Part shown: piece by piece, positions 8,614 to 19,716 of the stretch
Layout of the letters: every line of letters begins with the position of its first letter
How positions within the stretch are numbered: position 1 is the first letter of the stretch
Source: Flavobacteriales bacterium
GTDB taxonomy: Bacteria; Bacteroidota; Bacteroidia; Flavobacteriales_G; Salibacteraceae
Direction of reading: 5' to 3'
DNA: 64,000 nt
Assembly (NCBI GenBank): GCA_018660685.1
Contig: JABJJW010000017.1
Coordinates: forward strand, 61,443 to 125,442
Made by a program: the position numbers and the translations under genes
Notes under the pieces: generated by a model
Told to the model about the DNA's origin: nothing
Databases searched by the model: none
What the model saw: only the letters and a program-made list of their open reading frames with translations

Positions 8614-9882
8614 ATGGCAGAAGTAATAAAAATGCCCAAGTTGAGCGATACCATGGAAGAAGGGGTAATTGCTTCATGGGCAAAAAAGGTTGGCGATACT
8701 GTAAGCTCAGGAGATGTTCTCGCTGAGATCGAGTCTGACAAAGCCACATTAGAGTTTGAGTCTTTTCATGAAGGAATACTCCTGCACATTGAAGTTGACA
8801 CAGGTAAATCGGCAGCGGTTGATAGTGTAATTGCCATCATTGGTAAGAAGGGCGAGGACGTTTCTAAAGTCTTAGCTGCTGCGAAGAAAGAGCTAGCTGA
8901 AGCAACGCCAGCGACAGAAGAAAAACCCAAAGTAGAAGCGCAGAAAAGCACGGCTCAGGTAGCACCTGCGCCAAAACCTGCACCGAAAGCAAGACCCGCT
9001 GCTAAGGTTGAATCTACGCCACCGAAGGCGAGCAATGTGGATGACCGGGTGAAGATCTCTCCTCTCGCGAAACGACTTGCAGAAGAAAGAGGTGTGAACC
9101 TCCGAGGAATACGCGGAAGCGGAGAGAAGGGTCGAATAGTCAAGCGTGACATCGAAAAAGGAGCTGCTGGAAGCTTTCTTGGTCTTGAGAGATCAAGGGA
9201 TGTTGAAGTGTCTCAAATGAGAAAGACAATTGCTCGAAGACTGAGTGAGAGCAAGTTTACTGCACCTCATTTCTACCTCACCATCGATGTTGATATGGAC
9301 AGGGCAATTGATGCTAGAAAAGGTATTAATGAAGCTATTAAGCCAGAGAAAATATCCTTTAATGACTTAGTAATCAAAGCAGCTGCCACAGCACTAAAAG
9401 ATCATCCAGCTGTAAATGCTGGTTGGTATGATGACTTTATTCGATACAATGAGCATGTTCACATTGGTGTTGCCGTGGCAGTAGAAGATGGTTTGCTTGT
9501 TCCTGTTGTTCGTCATGCCGATTCGAAAGCATTAACGCAGATATCGAATGAGGTAAGAGACTATGCAGGAAGAGCCAAGTCTAAAAAGCTTCAACCCGAA
9601 GAATGGGAAGGAAACACATTCACGATTTCGAACCTAGGAATGTTCGGCATTGAAGAATTCACTGCCATCATCAATTCACCTGACAGTTGCATAATGGCCA
9701 TCGGGGCAATCCGCCAAGAGCCTGTTGTAAAAAATGGTGAGGTGGTGCCTGGAAATAGAATGAAAGTAACGATGAGCTGCGACCACCGTGTAGTCGATGG
9801 AGCTAGTGGGGCTCAGTTCCTTCAAAGCTTCAAGAATTATTTGGAGAACCCTATCATCATGCTAGGGATGGCTTCGATCTAG
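8614..9882 (+). CDS. pdhC: Pyruvate dehydrogenase E2, dihydrolipoamide acetyltransferase
   Basis: 422 aa. It transfers acetyl from lipoyl-lysine to CoA and forms the complex core. Order: one lipoyl domain (residues 1-75, lipoylated Lys43 in ESDKATLEFES), an Ala/Pro/Lys-rich linker (about 90-140), the E1/E3-binding domain (ISPLAKRLAEERGVNL), and the catalytic domain ending in SCDHRVVDGASGAQFL with the active-site His. A single lipoyl domain is at the low end for E2. The stop codon overlaps the stop of the convergent M23 peptidase gene by 4 nt, leaving no room for a terminator between them. Confidence 0.95.
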   Translation: MAEVIKMPKLSDTMEEGVIASWAKKVGDTVSSGDVLAEIESDKATLEFESFHEGILLHIEVDTGKSAAVDSVIAIIGKKGEDVSKVLAAAKKELAEATPATEEKPKVEAQKSTAQVAPAPKPAPKARPAAKVESTPPKASNVDDRVKISPLAKRLAEERGVNLRGIRGSGEKGRIVKRDIEKGAAGSFLGLERSRDVEVSQMRKTIARRLSESKFTAPHFYLTIDVDMDRAIDARKGINEAIKPEKISFNDLVIKAAATALKDHPAVNAGWYDDFIRYNEHVHIGVAVAVEDGLLVPVVRHADSKALTQISNEVRDYAGRAKSKKLQPEEWEGNTFTISNLGMFGIEEFTAIINSPDSCIMAIGAIRQEPVVKNGEVVPGNRMKVTMSCDHRVVDGASGAQFLQSFKNYLENPIIMLGMASI

Positions 9883-11168
9883 TTCGATTCCTCTAGGGCT
9901 AAATCATCATCGCCCATTCCAGGCAACTGCAACTTATCTAAGCGGGGCCTCCACTTCTCGAGATGCGCATCGTAGGCGTCCCGATATTCTGACTTAATTG
10001 GTTCGCTTGGTGGAATTTTCTCACGTCGATGATCGACTTGTTTGCCATGCTTCCAAAATCGGAAGCAAACGTGAGGACCAGTTGCTAAACCGGTGCTTCC
10101 CACATACCCGATGATTTGACCTTGTTTAACTTTAGTGCCAGGTTTAATTCCGGAGGCGATCTTACTCATGTGTAGGTATTGAGTGGTGAATGTCCCGTTG
10201 TGCCTAACTTTTACATAGTTACCATTGAATTTTTTGTACCTCGCTTCAGAAATAACACCATCTCCAACTGTCATGATTGGCGTTCCGCTTGGGGCCGCAT
10301 AGTCCGTTCCGAGGTGAGCTTTCCATCTTTTTTGGACTGGGTGAAACCTTCTTTGCGTATACCCCGATGTCATTCTGCTAAACTTCAATGGAGCCTGCAG
10401 AAACGCCTTTCGTAAACTGTTTCCATCCTCATCAAAGTAGTCCTCTTTGTCGCCTTGGCTGAATTCAAATGCGTAGAATGGAGCCTCTTCGTGAACAAAA
10501 AGCGCTGCTTTAATTTCATCAATTCCTACAACTTCTTCTTTCACCTTTTTGACCGTATAGACCATTTTGAAATGATCTTCCTTTTGAATTCGATAGAAGT
10601 CAATACTCCAGGCATATATATCTGCCAGCTCCATCGCTAAAGCGGGACTCAAATCTTGGTCAATCAGGCATTGATAAAGCGAGTGTGAAATAACACCTGT
10701 GGCTTCCCTTTCTTCTAGATCAACGGGTCTGCTCCCTCTGTAAATGTCTATGGTATCTCGAAGATCATAAACTACATAATCTATTGCGCTGTTTTCATAG
10801 ATGAAGAAATCGGCTTTGTAGTTGGAATCTTCGGAACAGATCAGCGTGAAATTCTTTCCAGCATTTAATTTTCTGATGTCAAATACCTTTTTTGACTTTT
10901 CCGCAACTCTGGCGATTCTCCCATAGTCAATTCCATAAGGAAGAAGAATGTCGGCAAGGAATTGATTGTTTCTAATTTTTCCTTTTTCGACATGATAGCC
11001 TTCTAGGTCAATGCCGAATTCTTCGTTGCACTCTTCGGTAATTAAAGAATCAGCGAGTTGCAGCGTCTCGGTTTCTTGCTCCCAAGATTGCTTGGAAAAC
11101 ATGAACAACACGGCCATCGCTGAAAGCAATGCCGCGGATACGAGAGCCAATAACTTTGATGTACTCAT
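9879..11168 (-). CDS. M23-family metallopeptidase, probable peptidoglycan endopeptidase
   Basis: 429-aa membrane-anchored protein: one N-terminal transmembrane segment (about residues 6-25), an OapA/LysM-like middle region, then an M23 (LytM/MepM-like) domain. Zinc and catalytic residues can be placed: His285 and Asp289 in HLGTDYAAP, His333 in QYLHMS, and His366 in GPHVCFRFW. The second His of the usual HxH motif, a zinc ligand, is Cys368 here; my recollection is that other Bacteroidota members share this, so it need not mean loss of activity. Expected role is cutting peptidoglycan cross-links during growth. It overlaps the upstream tryptophan dioxygenase gene by 4 nt. Confidence 0.9.
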   Translation of the reverse strand: MSTSKLLALVSAALLSAMAVLFMFSKQSWEQETETLQLADSLITEECNEEFGIDLEGYHVEKGKIRNNQFLADILLPYGIDYGRIARVAEKSKKVFDIRKLNAGKNFTLICSEDSNYKADFFIYENSAIDYVVYDLRDTIDIYRGSRPVDLEEREATGVISHSLYQCLIDQDLSPALAMELADIYAWSIDFYRIQKEDHFKMVYTVKKVKEEVVGIDEIKAALFVHEEAPFYAFEFSQGDKEDYFDEDGNSLRKAFLQAPLKFSRMTSGYTQRRFHPVQKRWKAHLGTDYAAPSGTPIMTVGDGVISEARYKKFNGNYVKVRHNGTFTTQYLHMSKIASGIKPGTKVKQGQIIGYVGSTGLATGPHVCFRFWKHGKQVDHRREKIPPSEPIKSEYRDAYDAHLEKWRPRLDKLQLPGMGDDDLALEESN

Positions 11169-12175
11169 CCTCTGATTTCAATTTTGTCAGCCAGAACTGA
11201 TTCCACCCAGCCCTTTCCCCAATTGTCGATTTCTTCTTCGCTCCAGAGTTCAGGATAGAAGATTCTCTTCTGAAATCGCGGGGGTAAATATTGTTGCCAA
11301 TTTGTTCCTCCCGTGGCAGGAGCATCGCCATCCTTAGAGACCAAATACCGAACGGCACTCTTGTAGTGAGCAAGTGGCCAATTGATATTGACATTGACAT
11401 CAAGCTGGCGCATTTCCTTTTTTATCAGCGATTCAGACTGAGCTTCATCGGGAAGTGATTTATATTTCTGCCACACATTGCAGCTTTGATATCGATGAGC
11501 TAACTCCAACAAGAGTTTACTGTATTTCTTTTCAAATTGTTTCAGGGTTAAAGTCTTTTGGCCAGATTCTATTTCTGTCGCACCCTGCTTCCAATAAATT
11601 TCATCGAATTGCTGTTCAAGGGATCGGCCATCTTCCTTTCTACTAACTCGGGAATCTTTTCCGACCAATTGACTGAGGTCTGTAGAAGCAATTTCAATCA
11701 TCCGATACTGAGCAGATTGAAATCCACTTGCAGGAAGAAGGGCCATTCGAAATCGAGAGAATTGTTCCTTTTCCATGCCTTGGATCATAATATCAAAACT
11801 CGTGGTGAGTGCCTCGAAATATGAATTGATCCGCCGAAGGCGTTCCACCATAAAAACTGGATCAATTTCATCTTTCCAGCCTTCATCTTTACCCGCATTG
11901 CTGATTTGTTTGCCGTTGTGGGCAATCTGCTCGAGTTCGTGCAAGCTTAGCTTGAAGTACAATTCTGTAATTTGATGATACATTATGAAGATCATCTCAT
12001 CAGGGAAATCAGTCTTGGGAGTCTGAAGTGTGAGCAGTGTGTCCAGGTGAACATACTCCCAATAAGTCAAGTAGTTTGATAGTAGCAATCCATCTAGGTA
12101 GGAGTTAACATCCTGACCCATGGATTCGTATTTAGAGAATAACTTCTGAAGTTGTGCTTCGATGTCGTCCTTCAC
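11165..12175 (-). CDS. kynA: Tryptophan 2,3-dioxygenase family protein
   Basis: 336 aa. Haem enzyme that opens the indole ring of L-tryptophan to N-formylkynurenine, the first step of the kynurenine pathway. Recognised by YLTYWEYVHLDTLLTLQ, MIFIMYHQITELYFKL (substrate-site His and helix), ASGFQSAQYRMIE (Arg that binds the carboxylate), LAHYKSAVRYL (likely proximal haem His) and the late TGG motif. The protein is longer and more divergent than proteobacterial KynA (about 280 aa), as is common in Bacteroidota. A cyclase-family protein that could act as formamidase lies 24 kb away, not in the same operon. Confidence 0.88.
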   Translation of the reverse strand: MKDDIEAQLQKLFSKYESMGQDVNSYLDGLLLSNYLTYWEYVHLDTLLTLQTPKTDFPDEMIFIMYHQITELYFKLSLHELEQIAHNGKQISNAGKDEGWKDEIDPVFMVERLRRINSYFEALTTSFDIMIQGMEKEQFSRFRMALLPASGFQSAQYRMIEIASTDLSQLVGKDSRVSRKEDGRSLEQQFDEIYWKQGATEIESGQKTLTLKQFEKKYSKLLLELAHRYQSCNVWQKYKSLPDEAQSESLIKKEMRQLDVNVNINWPLAHYKSAVRYLVSKDGDAPATGGTNWQQYLPPRFQKRIFYPELWSEEEIDNWGKGWVESVLADKIEIRG

Positions 12176-12266
12176 AGTATCTGATTTATCTACATCGAAT
12201 ATAGCCTTAGCAGTTTCGCTTGTGAGAATACTTGATGACAGTTTCTAACACCGCATGTCGAATAAA

Positions 12267-13079
12267 TCAATCGAGTTTCGAAATCGGATTGGCGAGCCCT
12301 GCGTAGCTTCTAATTTCCATAGATATTGACCCAACCAAAACCTTGGCTTCGGCGAGAATTGGAATTCTGTTCTGGTCAGCGGTGATCCATACTTGCAGGT
12401 CTTCTTCTTCCTCAAAAATTCGCCCCTCCTGTACAACCGGAGTGAAGACCAAGCAGTCAAATTTACCCAGTCCAACTTTTTTAACTTCTCGCCGATCATA
12501 GCGAATTTGCAATGGCCACACCTCTTCATCAACAAAGGCGTTAAGTTCGAATGTGTCCCCAGGTTTCATTCCCTCGAGATCTAGAGTTCTAGCGCGGTAA
12601 AAAGCCGAGATCATATCTTGGATCCCAACGGGGACTTCGTAATCTTCGCCCTTGTCAGTTGAAACAGATTGCTCATACTGATTAAAAGTATAATACTGCT
12701 CAAGTTCAAACCCACCTTCATGAATGTCGCGAACAAAAACCCAAGGAAACACACCTTCCTCATCTAAGTATGTTTCGTACCGATCTTGAACCTTAAAAAA
12801 CCAGTTAAAGGCACCAAGGGAATTTCCTTCACCGACCACGTGCAGAACGTTTCTTCCTCCAATTTCATGTTGCTCTTCTTCGATGCTGATAATGGCTTCC
12901 CCTGCGGTAATCCAACCATAGCTTACTTCGTATTCAAGTCGTTCACCTTTTTGGAAATTGCTATGCTCGATAACCTCAAGTTTCGGCGAATCAAATTCAG
13001 GGGAAAAATCAGGAACAAGCTTTTGATCTACTTCAGGGCTTGCGATGCAAAGGAGTCCGGTAACGATGAGATCTAACAT
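12267..13079 (-). CDS. DUF3108 domain-containing protein
   Basis: 270 aa, exported (N-terminal hydrophobic stretch MLDLIVTGLLCIAS). The body matches DUF3108: FQKGERLEYEVSYGWITAGEA, followed by FKVQDRYETYLDEEGVFPW and repeated beta-strands up to VWITADQNRIPI. The family forms a periplasmic beta-barrel-like fold related to lipoprotein-handling proteins; its function is unknown. It stands alone, with 90 nt before tryptophan dioxygenase downstream and 40 nt after bioY upstream. Confidence 0.85.
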   Translation of the reverse strand: MLDLIVTGLLCIASPEVDQKLVPDFSPEFDSPKLEVIEHSNFQKGERLEYEVSYGWITAGEAIISIEEEQHEIGGRNVLHVVGEGNSLGAFNWFFKVQDRYETYLDEEGVFPWVFVRDIHEGGFELEQYYTFNQYEQSVSTDKGEDYEVPVGIQDMISAFYRARTLDLEGMKPGDTFELNAFVDEEVWPLQIRYDRREVKKVGLGKFDCLVFTPVVQEGRIFEEEEDLQVWITADQNRIPILAEAKVLVGSISMEIRSYAGLANPISKLD

Positions 13080-13119
13080 GATGTTTCAGTTTCCACGTAA
13101 GAAACAAACGATGTGCCAG

Positions 13120-13659
13120 TTACAATTGTTGCACTGAGTGTTTGCGAAACAGAGCGCTCTTGGTTAGCTCAAGAAGGGCTGTCCCGAGTAGCGCTTTGAT
13201 CAGTAGCGGGAGGATGAAGGGACCGATTAATATCTCCCAGTTGGGGACTCCAAAAGAAATCCAAAGTGCGCCGCCAAATAAGATGACGAGTTGCAGGATT
13301 ACGAATTCTAAAAACACGTAGGCCAGTCGCAGCAACCTTTTATCAGACTTGACTTTCCATGTTAAAAGGGAAGCAACAAGAAATCCCATTAGGTAGCCGC
13401 CGCTATTCCCGGTGAAGTATTCATATCCACCACTGTTCCCTGCGAAAACGGGTAAACCTAAGGCGCCAAAAACCAAAAATAACCCAATTCCGATGCTCGC
13501 AAAAGGCTTCCCAAATACGAGGGGCAAGAGAATGCAAAAAAGCGTTTGCAAAGTCAGAGGAACTGGCAAGCCGGGAATAGGGACATGAATTTGACTGCCT
13601 ATGTACATGGCAACAGAACTCAAGAGAATGACGCCTACAAACTTTAACATGACGTTCAA
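13120..13659 (-). CDS. bioY: Biotin transporter BioY (ECF substrate-binding component)
   Basis: 179 aa with about six hydrophobic helices. BioY binds biotin in the membrane and works with an ECF energising module or alone. Diagnostic segments are VPLTLQTLFCILLPLVFG near the N-terminus, and LGLPVFAGNSGGYEYF then TGNSGGYLMGF in the middle. No energising ATPase genes are nearby. It is separated from leuS upstream by 3 nt, so it is probably co-transcribed with it. Confidence 0.92.
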   Translation of the reverse strand: MNVMLKFVGVILLSSVAMYIGSQIHVPIPGLPVPLTLQTLFCILLPLVFGKPFASIGIGLFLVFGALGLPVFAGNSGGYEYFTGNSGGYLMGFLVASLLTWKVKSDKRLLRLAYVFLEFVILQLVILFGGALWISFGVPNWEILIGPFILPLLIKALLGTALLELTKSALFRKHSVQQL

Positions 13660-13662
13660 TGT

Positions 13663-16266
13663 TTATACCACCACATTAACGATTCGCCCTGGTACAACGA
13701 TGACCTTCTTTGGGGTTTTGCCATCAAGCCATTTTTTACTCTCATCATTCGCAAGAACTTCAGCTTCTACCTCCTCTTTGTTCATGGTGGTCGGTAACTC
13801 GAGCTGGAATCGAGTTTTGCCATTAAATGAAACTGGATACCGATGTGAATCTTCTATCAGAAAATCAGGATTGAATGTTGGCCACGGGGATTCGGATATG
13901 GATTCATCGTGTCCAAGTCGATTCCAAAGTTCCTCTGTAATATGAGGTGCGTGACAGCTCACGAGTATTGTAGCAGGTTCGAGTATCGCCCTCTTATTGC
14001 AATTTAGGTCCGTAAGTTCATTGACCATGACCATGAATGCGCTAACAGAAGTGTTTAATGAAAAACGCTCCATGTCCTCAGAAACCTTCTGAATACACTT
14101 GTGGAGTGCTTTATGTTCCTCCTGGCTCGGCTCGTCGTTTGAGACTTCAAGTTCATTGTTTTCGTTGTGGAACAATCGCCACATTTTTCGCATGAATTTA
14201 GAAACGCCTTCGATTCCTTTTGTGTTCCATGGTTTGTGCATTTCGATTGGTCCTAGGAACATCTCATGCAGTCGCAGTGCATCGGCGCTGTGCTCGGTTA
14301 CAATGTCATCTGGATTAACCACATTGCCATACCTCTTGCTCATCTTTTGACCATCTTCAGCTTGAATCATTCCTTGATTTATAAGCTTGGTCGCAGGTTC
14401 GTCAAATGATATGTAGTTCAAGTCATGCAGAAATTTGGTCCAAAATCTGAAATACAACAGGTGCCCGGTCGCGTGTTCGGCACCTCCAATATACAGGTCG
14501 ACAGGACCCCAATAATCCATCGAATCTTTAGAGGCAAATTCTTTCGATCGTGCTTCTGGATCCCCTTCCATCATGTAACGGAGGAAGTACCAACTTGAAC
14601 CTGCCCAACCTGGCATTGTGCTAAGTTCTATCGGATATCCAGCTCCGTTTTCCATAAGTTTTCCAGATACATTGTCCCAATTCCAAGTGGCCGCTCTGCC
14701 AAGTGGAGGATCTCCATCTTCAGTTGGCTTGTACTCATCAATTTCAGGAAGCGGAAGCGGTAGTTTGTCTTCATCAATGGTGAACGGGATGTCCTCTCGA
14801 TAGTAGATTGGAAATGGCTCTCCCCAATAGCGTTGTCGGCTGAACACCGCATCACGCAGCTTGTAGTTGACTTTCCTTATTCCGATTCCTAAATCTTCCG
14901 CTTGATCAATCACGAGCTTGATTGCTTCTTTCACTCCTTTTCCATCGAGGAATCCAGAATTAATCATAATTCCATCTTTCCGATCGTCCGCTCCTTCGGA
15001 TATATCATGCCCTTCGATTACTGGGATGATTGGAAGGTCGAACTTTTTGGCAAAATCCCAGTCCCGTTGATCTCCGGAAGGAACCGCCATAATTGCGCCA
15101 GTGCCATATCCAGCAAGCACATAATCGCTTATCCATATTGGAATTGGAGTTCCGGTGATTGGATTCTCAGCAAAACTCCCGGTAAAAGCACCAGTAACAT
15201 CTTTTACCTCCGCCATTCTTTCTCGTTCGGAGCGACCGTTAGCGAAGTCGAGATACGTTTCTATGTCCTTCTTCTGTGCATCGGTCGTTAGTGAATCGAC
15301 CAATTGATGTTCTGGGGCCAAAACCATAAATGTTGCGCCAAAAATGGTATCAGGCCGCGTTGTAAATACTTTGAGCGTATCGGACAACCCTTGCACAGGG
15401 AAGTCTACTTCAGCGCCCACGCTTTTGCCGATCCAATTGCGCTGAATTTCCTTGATGGAATCACTCCATTCAACCCTGTCCAATCCATTCAATAGCCTAT
15501 CAGCATACGCAGTTATTCTTAACGACCACTGCTTCATTTCACGTTGGATGACTGGATGTCCTCCCCGCTCACTTACCCCATTTACTACTTCGTCATTCGC
15601 CAAGACGGTTCCAAGGGCTGGGCACCAGTTTACAATCGTGTCGGCTCGGAATGCTAATCGATAATTCAGGAGGATTGAGCGTTGTTGCTTCTCACTAAAA
15701 TTTGACCACTCTTCGGCAGAAAACTCATGAACCACATCGTGTGCGGCATCGACCTTGTGGCTTCCATTATCCTCAAATTCAGTTATTAGCGTTGAAATTG
15801 ATTCTGCCTTGTCAGTCGCCTTGTTGTACCAGCTGTGAAATAGCTGAACGAAAATCCACTGAGTCCATTTGTAGAATTTTGGATCACTGGTTTTTACTTC
15901 ACGACTCCAGTCAAATGAGAAGCCAATCTTATCCAACTGTTCCCGATATCTATTGATGTTTTCTTCAGTGGTTAGTGCCGGATGTTGACCAGTTTCAATC
16001 GCGTATTGTTCAGCAGGAAGGCCGAATGCATCATAGCCCATTGGGTGTAGTACATTGTAACCGTTATGTCTTTTAAACCGAGCATAGATATCGCTGGCAA
16101 TGTATCCGAGGGGATGACCTACATGAAGTCCAGAGCCAGATGGATATGGAAACATGTCAAGCGCGTAGAACTTTGGTCGTTTTGACCCGTTTTCAGCCCT
16201 GAAAGTTCCGTTTTCAGCCCAGTACTTTTGCCATTTGGCCTCACATTCCAAAAAATTGTATTCCAT
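13663..16266 (-). CDS. leuS: Leucine--tRNA ligase
   Basis: 867 aa. It charges tRNA-Leu in the cytoplasm. The class I signatures are present: [18 protein letters not shown] (the HIGH-type motif HVGH near residue 47) and [10 protein letters not shown] (KMSKS loop). The CP1 editing domain is recognisable by [19 protein letters not shown] and [19 protein letters not shown], including the Asp that clears mischarged tRNA. The C-terminal segment ends with [16 protein letters not shown]. The upstream strand contains TATTTTCG, a 7/8 match to the -7 consensus, shortly before the ATG at 16266. Confidence 0.97.
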   Translation of the reverse strand: MEYNFLECEAKWQKYWAENGTFRAENGSKRPKFYALDMFPYPSGSGLHVGHPLGYIASDIYARFKRHNGYNVLHPMGYDAFGLPAEQYAIETGQHPALTTEENINRYREQLDKIGFSFDWSREVKTSDPKFYKWTQWIFVQLFHSWYNKATDKAESISTLITEFEDNGSHKVDAAHDVVHEFSAEEWSNFSEKQQRSILLNYRLAFRADTIVNWCPALGTVLANDEVVNGVSERGGHPVIQREMKQWSLRITAYADRLLNGLDRVEWSDSIKEIQRNWIGKSVGAEVDFPVQGLSDTLKVFTTRPDTIFGATFMVLAPEHQLVDSLTTDAQKKDIETYLDFANGRSERERMAEVKDVTGAFTGSFAENPITGTPIPIWISDYVLAGYGTGAIMAVPSGDQRDWDFAKKFDLPIIPVIEGHDISEGADDRKDGIMINSGFLDGKGVKEAIKLVIDQAEDLGIGIRKVNYKLRDAVFSRQRYWGEPFPIYYREDIPFTIDEDKLPLPLPEIDEYKPTEDGDPPLGRAATWNWDNVSGKLMENGAGYPIELSTMPGWAGSSWYFLRYMMEGDPEARSKEFASKDSMDYWGPVDLYIGGAEHATGHLLYFRFWTKFLHDLNYISFDEPATKLINQGMIQAEDGQKMSKRYGNVVNPDDIVTEHSADALRLHEMFLGPIEMHKPWNTKGIEGVSKFMRKMWRLFHNENNELEVSNDEPSQEEHKALHKCIQKVSEDMERFSLNTSVSAFMVMVNELTDLNCNKRAILEPATILVSCHAPHITEELWNRLGHDESISESPWPTFNPDFLIEDSHRYPVSFNGKTRFQLELPTTMNKEEVEAEVLANDESKKWLDGKTPKKVIVVPGRIVNVVV

Positions 16267-16470
16267 CTAACTTCTCTTGAAGGCGCGAAAATACGAGTAT
16301 TAAGATCGATTCGAAGGTTCCGTGCCGCGGGATTCAAACAACCTTTTGACTTGATTTTTCGTATTAACATTCGAATCATTGAGACAGCTATTGGATTCTT
16401 GACGAATTCTTTCGGAAAATCAGGCTAGAAGCGGATTTTGATGACTAATTTTGTCTCTCTTGGGGATTTT

Positions 16471-19400
16471 ATGAAACGAACAGTGCCTAGATCTTTCATG
16501 CTGCGATGGGAATGGAAGTACAGAAAATACAGCTCAAGCATTACTTGTTACGGGGCCTGATGGAAACTCTGATGGAGTTCCAGATTCGTATCCATTCGGT
16601 GATCAAGATTCTGATGACATCCCGAGTAACTGGGATCTAGATTCAGATAATGACGGCGTTCCAGATGTGGTTGAAGTAGGCGGTACGGATACGGACGGTG
16701 ATGGATACTTTGACGATCAGACTGATTCAGACAGTGACGGTCTCGCGGACGACGTGGATGGCGATGTTGGTAATGATGGAACCGCCGAAAATTCGACACA
16801 GGCGCTCTTTTTAACAGGTAGCGATTCAGATGGCGATGGTGAACCAAACTCGGTGGTTTCAGCCGATTTGGATTCGGACGGAGTTCCAGGTCAATACGAT
16901 ATTGATTCAGATGACGATGGTATCACCGATGTGATTGAAGCAGGAGGCACTGATGGCAACTCAGATGGACGGCATGATGGAAGTTCTACTGATACAGATT
17001 CGGATGGATTTGGTGACGATGTCGATGGAGACGTTGGAAATGATGGAACCGCCGAGAACACAGCGGGTGCGTTGCTTGTGACTGGTACGGATTCAGATAA
17101 TGATGGTGCACCTAACTCCTACCCAAATGCTGACAATGATTCGGATGATATTCCTGATTTGTGGGACATTGATTCGGACAATGACGGAATTGTAGACAAC
17201 AACGAAGGCATCGCTACGAGTGCGTATGTCGTTCCTTCTAATGCGGATACCGATGGTGATGGTTTGGACAATAGCTATGATCCTGACAATGGCGGAACCT
17301 ATGTTATTCCCGAAGACACAGACGGTGATTCTTCTCCTGACTATCTCGATTTAGATAGTGACGACGACACATTTACTGACTTGATAGAAGGTCATGATTC
17401 TGACGGCAACCGAGTAGCTGATTCAGGAAGCCCAGCAAGTTCGGGCGTCTCCGGTGGAACTACAGATTCGGACAATGATGGATTGTACGATGGATGGGAT
17501 AACAACACATCTAGCTTTGATGCCACGAATTCTGGACTTACTCCGACTTCCTACCCTGATGTAAATCAGGTAGGAGGCGACCGTGATTGGAGAGAAGCAC
17601 AGGATACTGACTAAGACGGTGTTCCTGATCATTTAGACATTGACGAAGACAATGATGGAATTCCTGACATCACCGAATCAGATGGAAACGAACCAGATGG
17701 TGATGAGGATGGTGACGGTATTCTAAATTGGTTCGACACGACCGACAACGGCAACGGCGGAGATGGATCTACGACCTCATATGTTGATGGAAATGGTGAC
17801 GGCATTCCTGATGTGTATGATTGGGATCGAGATGGCGTACCGAATCATTTTGACAAGGACTCTGATAATGACGGAATAGTAGATATTATCGAAGCAGGTG
17901 GAACTGACAACGATAATGATGGTGAGGTTGACTATCCAACGCCAGGCGATGCATCATCGATGGTGGATGCCGACAACGATGGTTTAGCGGATGCGTTAGA
18001 CGATGTAAACAGCGGCAGTGGTTCGGGAGAAGTAACCAGTGGTACGCCTCATCCACTGACTGATACGGATAGCAATGGGGATCCAAATTACCTAGACATT
18101 GATTCAGATGATGACGGTATAATTGACAATATCGAAGGTCAGGCAACGACGGCGACGCCATTGCAAGCCACAACAACAGATACAGACGGAGATGGAATCA
18201 GCGATGTCTTCGATCCGGATAACGGAGGAACCTACATTGTTCCTGAAGACACTGATTCTGATACGGATGCCGATTATGTTGATTCAGACAGTGACGGTGA
18301 TGGCGAAAGCGATTTGATTGAAGGCTGGGATACTGATGGCAATGGATCGGCGAATACTACACCCACAGGTTCAGATTCTGACAACGATGGTTTAGACAAT
18401 GCGTTTGACGACATCGTTGGTCCAAACGCAACAACCAATCCGTCGAATGATGCGCAGACAGCAATGGACTTCCCTAATACGGATGATGGACTCGCTGAAA
18501 GAGATTGGCGTGAAATTCCGTGTGGAGGTGGAAGTGTAGTCTTGGCACCAAGTAATCAGCTTCATAACATGGCGACTTATTGTCAGCAAGACCCTTGGAC
18601 ATATTATTTCAATCCCTCTGACCCAACTGACTTGTTATTCGCCGTCGAGCATAAACCAGGTGGCGCCGGCTCAAATACAAATGATTTTATTGCAACTGCG
18701 TCCCTTCGAGTGAGCGTAAACCCTCAATCCGAGGCAGGAACATACAGTGCTATTGATTTGCCAAATCAGGATGCGACATTCGTGATGGGTAGGTATTGGA
18801 ATGTTAATGTTACAACGGGTTCGCTCAATGGGTTTGTCAATGTTCGATTCTTCTTCGATCCGGCTGAAAGAGACACTCTGCAAGATGTTGCCCAAAGGTG
18901 GAACCTTCAAAACGCCGGAAGCACACCATTCGTTTCTGGATTGAGATGGTTTATAGTTAACGCAGGTTCGTTCGCACACAACTCCGCCGATCTTCAACCA
19001 TTGGGGATTCAATTGAGCTCACAGATTACTCCAGAAGATTCTGGAACAGTAGACGGGATTGACTACATGGAATTCCAATTCACCTCGTTAACAGGTGGAG
19101 GACTGGCGTACACAGTCGGAAGTAATTCAGTTATCCTTCCTGTGGATCTATTGAGTTTCGACGCCAAAGCCCGATCAAATAATACGGTTGAAGTAGTTTG
19201 GACTACTGCTTCGGAAATTAATAGCGATCGCTTCGAGATTGAACGATCTAGCGATGGCGAAAACTGGAAATATATTGGACAGGTTCCTGCAGCAGGCAAT
19301 TCCAATCGTGAGATAGACTATTCCTACTTCGACACAGAACCATTATCGGGCATATCCTATTATCGATTAGTTCAAGTTGATTTGAATGGAGATGTCGATG

Positions 19401-19690
19401 TTTCCGAAACGAGAATGGTTCGATTTGACGAGATGTTGGCGGAGGAAATGATATTGGTCTATCCGAATCCAAGTAGTGGTTCATTCACGGTCGAAATGAT
19501 TGTGTTAGAAAACAATCAAGGGAAACTTCTGCTTGTGAATCCATTGGGTCAAACAATTCGAAACTGGTCATTCGGTGCCACTGAGCTTGGGCATCAGTCC
19601 ATCAATGTAGAGGGACTCTCCGCAGGTTCATACCTACTTCTATGGGAACGACCAACTGGCCTCTCCTCGGTAAAGCTTATTGTTAAGTAA
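16471..19690 (+). pseudogene. Decayed secreted calcium-binding (TSP3-type) repeat protein with T9SS sorting domain
   Basis: From about 16500 to 19690 one frame encodes Asp-rich repeats (DxDxDG, SDNDGIPD type), including near-duplicate blocks with GNDGTAEN...ALLVTG, then a beta-rich domain and a T9SS sorting domain beginning VYPNPSSGSFTVEM. Two lesions break it. The likely start, ATG 16471 with signal-like MKRTVPRSFML, is out of frame with the repeats and hits TGA at 16558-16560; the repeat frame has no ATG, is closed by TGA at 16472, and its first copy starts part-way through a repeat unit. An in-frame TAA at 17612-17614 interrupts DTD-DGVPDHLD. The C-terminal 625 codons stay open but have no signal peptide. 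Probably a former surface adhesin or matrix protein; an assembly error in repeats is the alternative. Confidence 0.75.
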
Positions 19691-19716
19691 GATTTTATCT
19701 TCACCAAAACATTCGG

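Noticed and set aside
13400..13450. GNSGGY duplicated in BioY as a novel repeat
   Set aside because: The BioY family has two Gly-rich turns at these positions; the similarity fits the family pattern.
17612..17614. Stop codon recoding of the TAA
   Set aside because: Known recoding for selenocysteine or pyrrolysine uses TGA or TAG, and the broken start makes simple decay more likely.
16500..18500. Regularly repeated DNA, considered as a CRISPR or satellite array
   Set aside because: Repeats are codon-based, imperfect, and encode DxDxDG calcium loops in one frame; no constant repeat with unique spacers.
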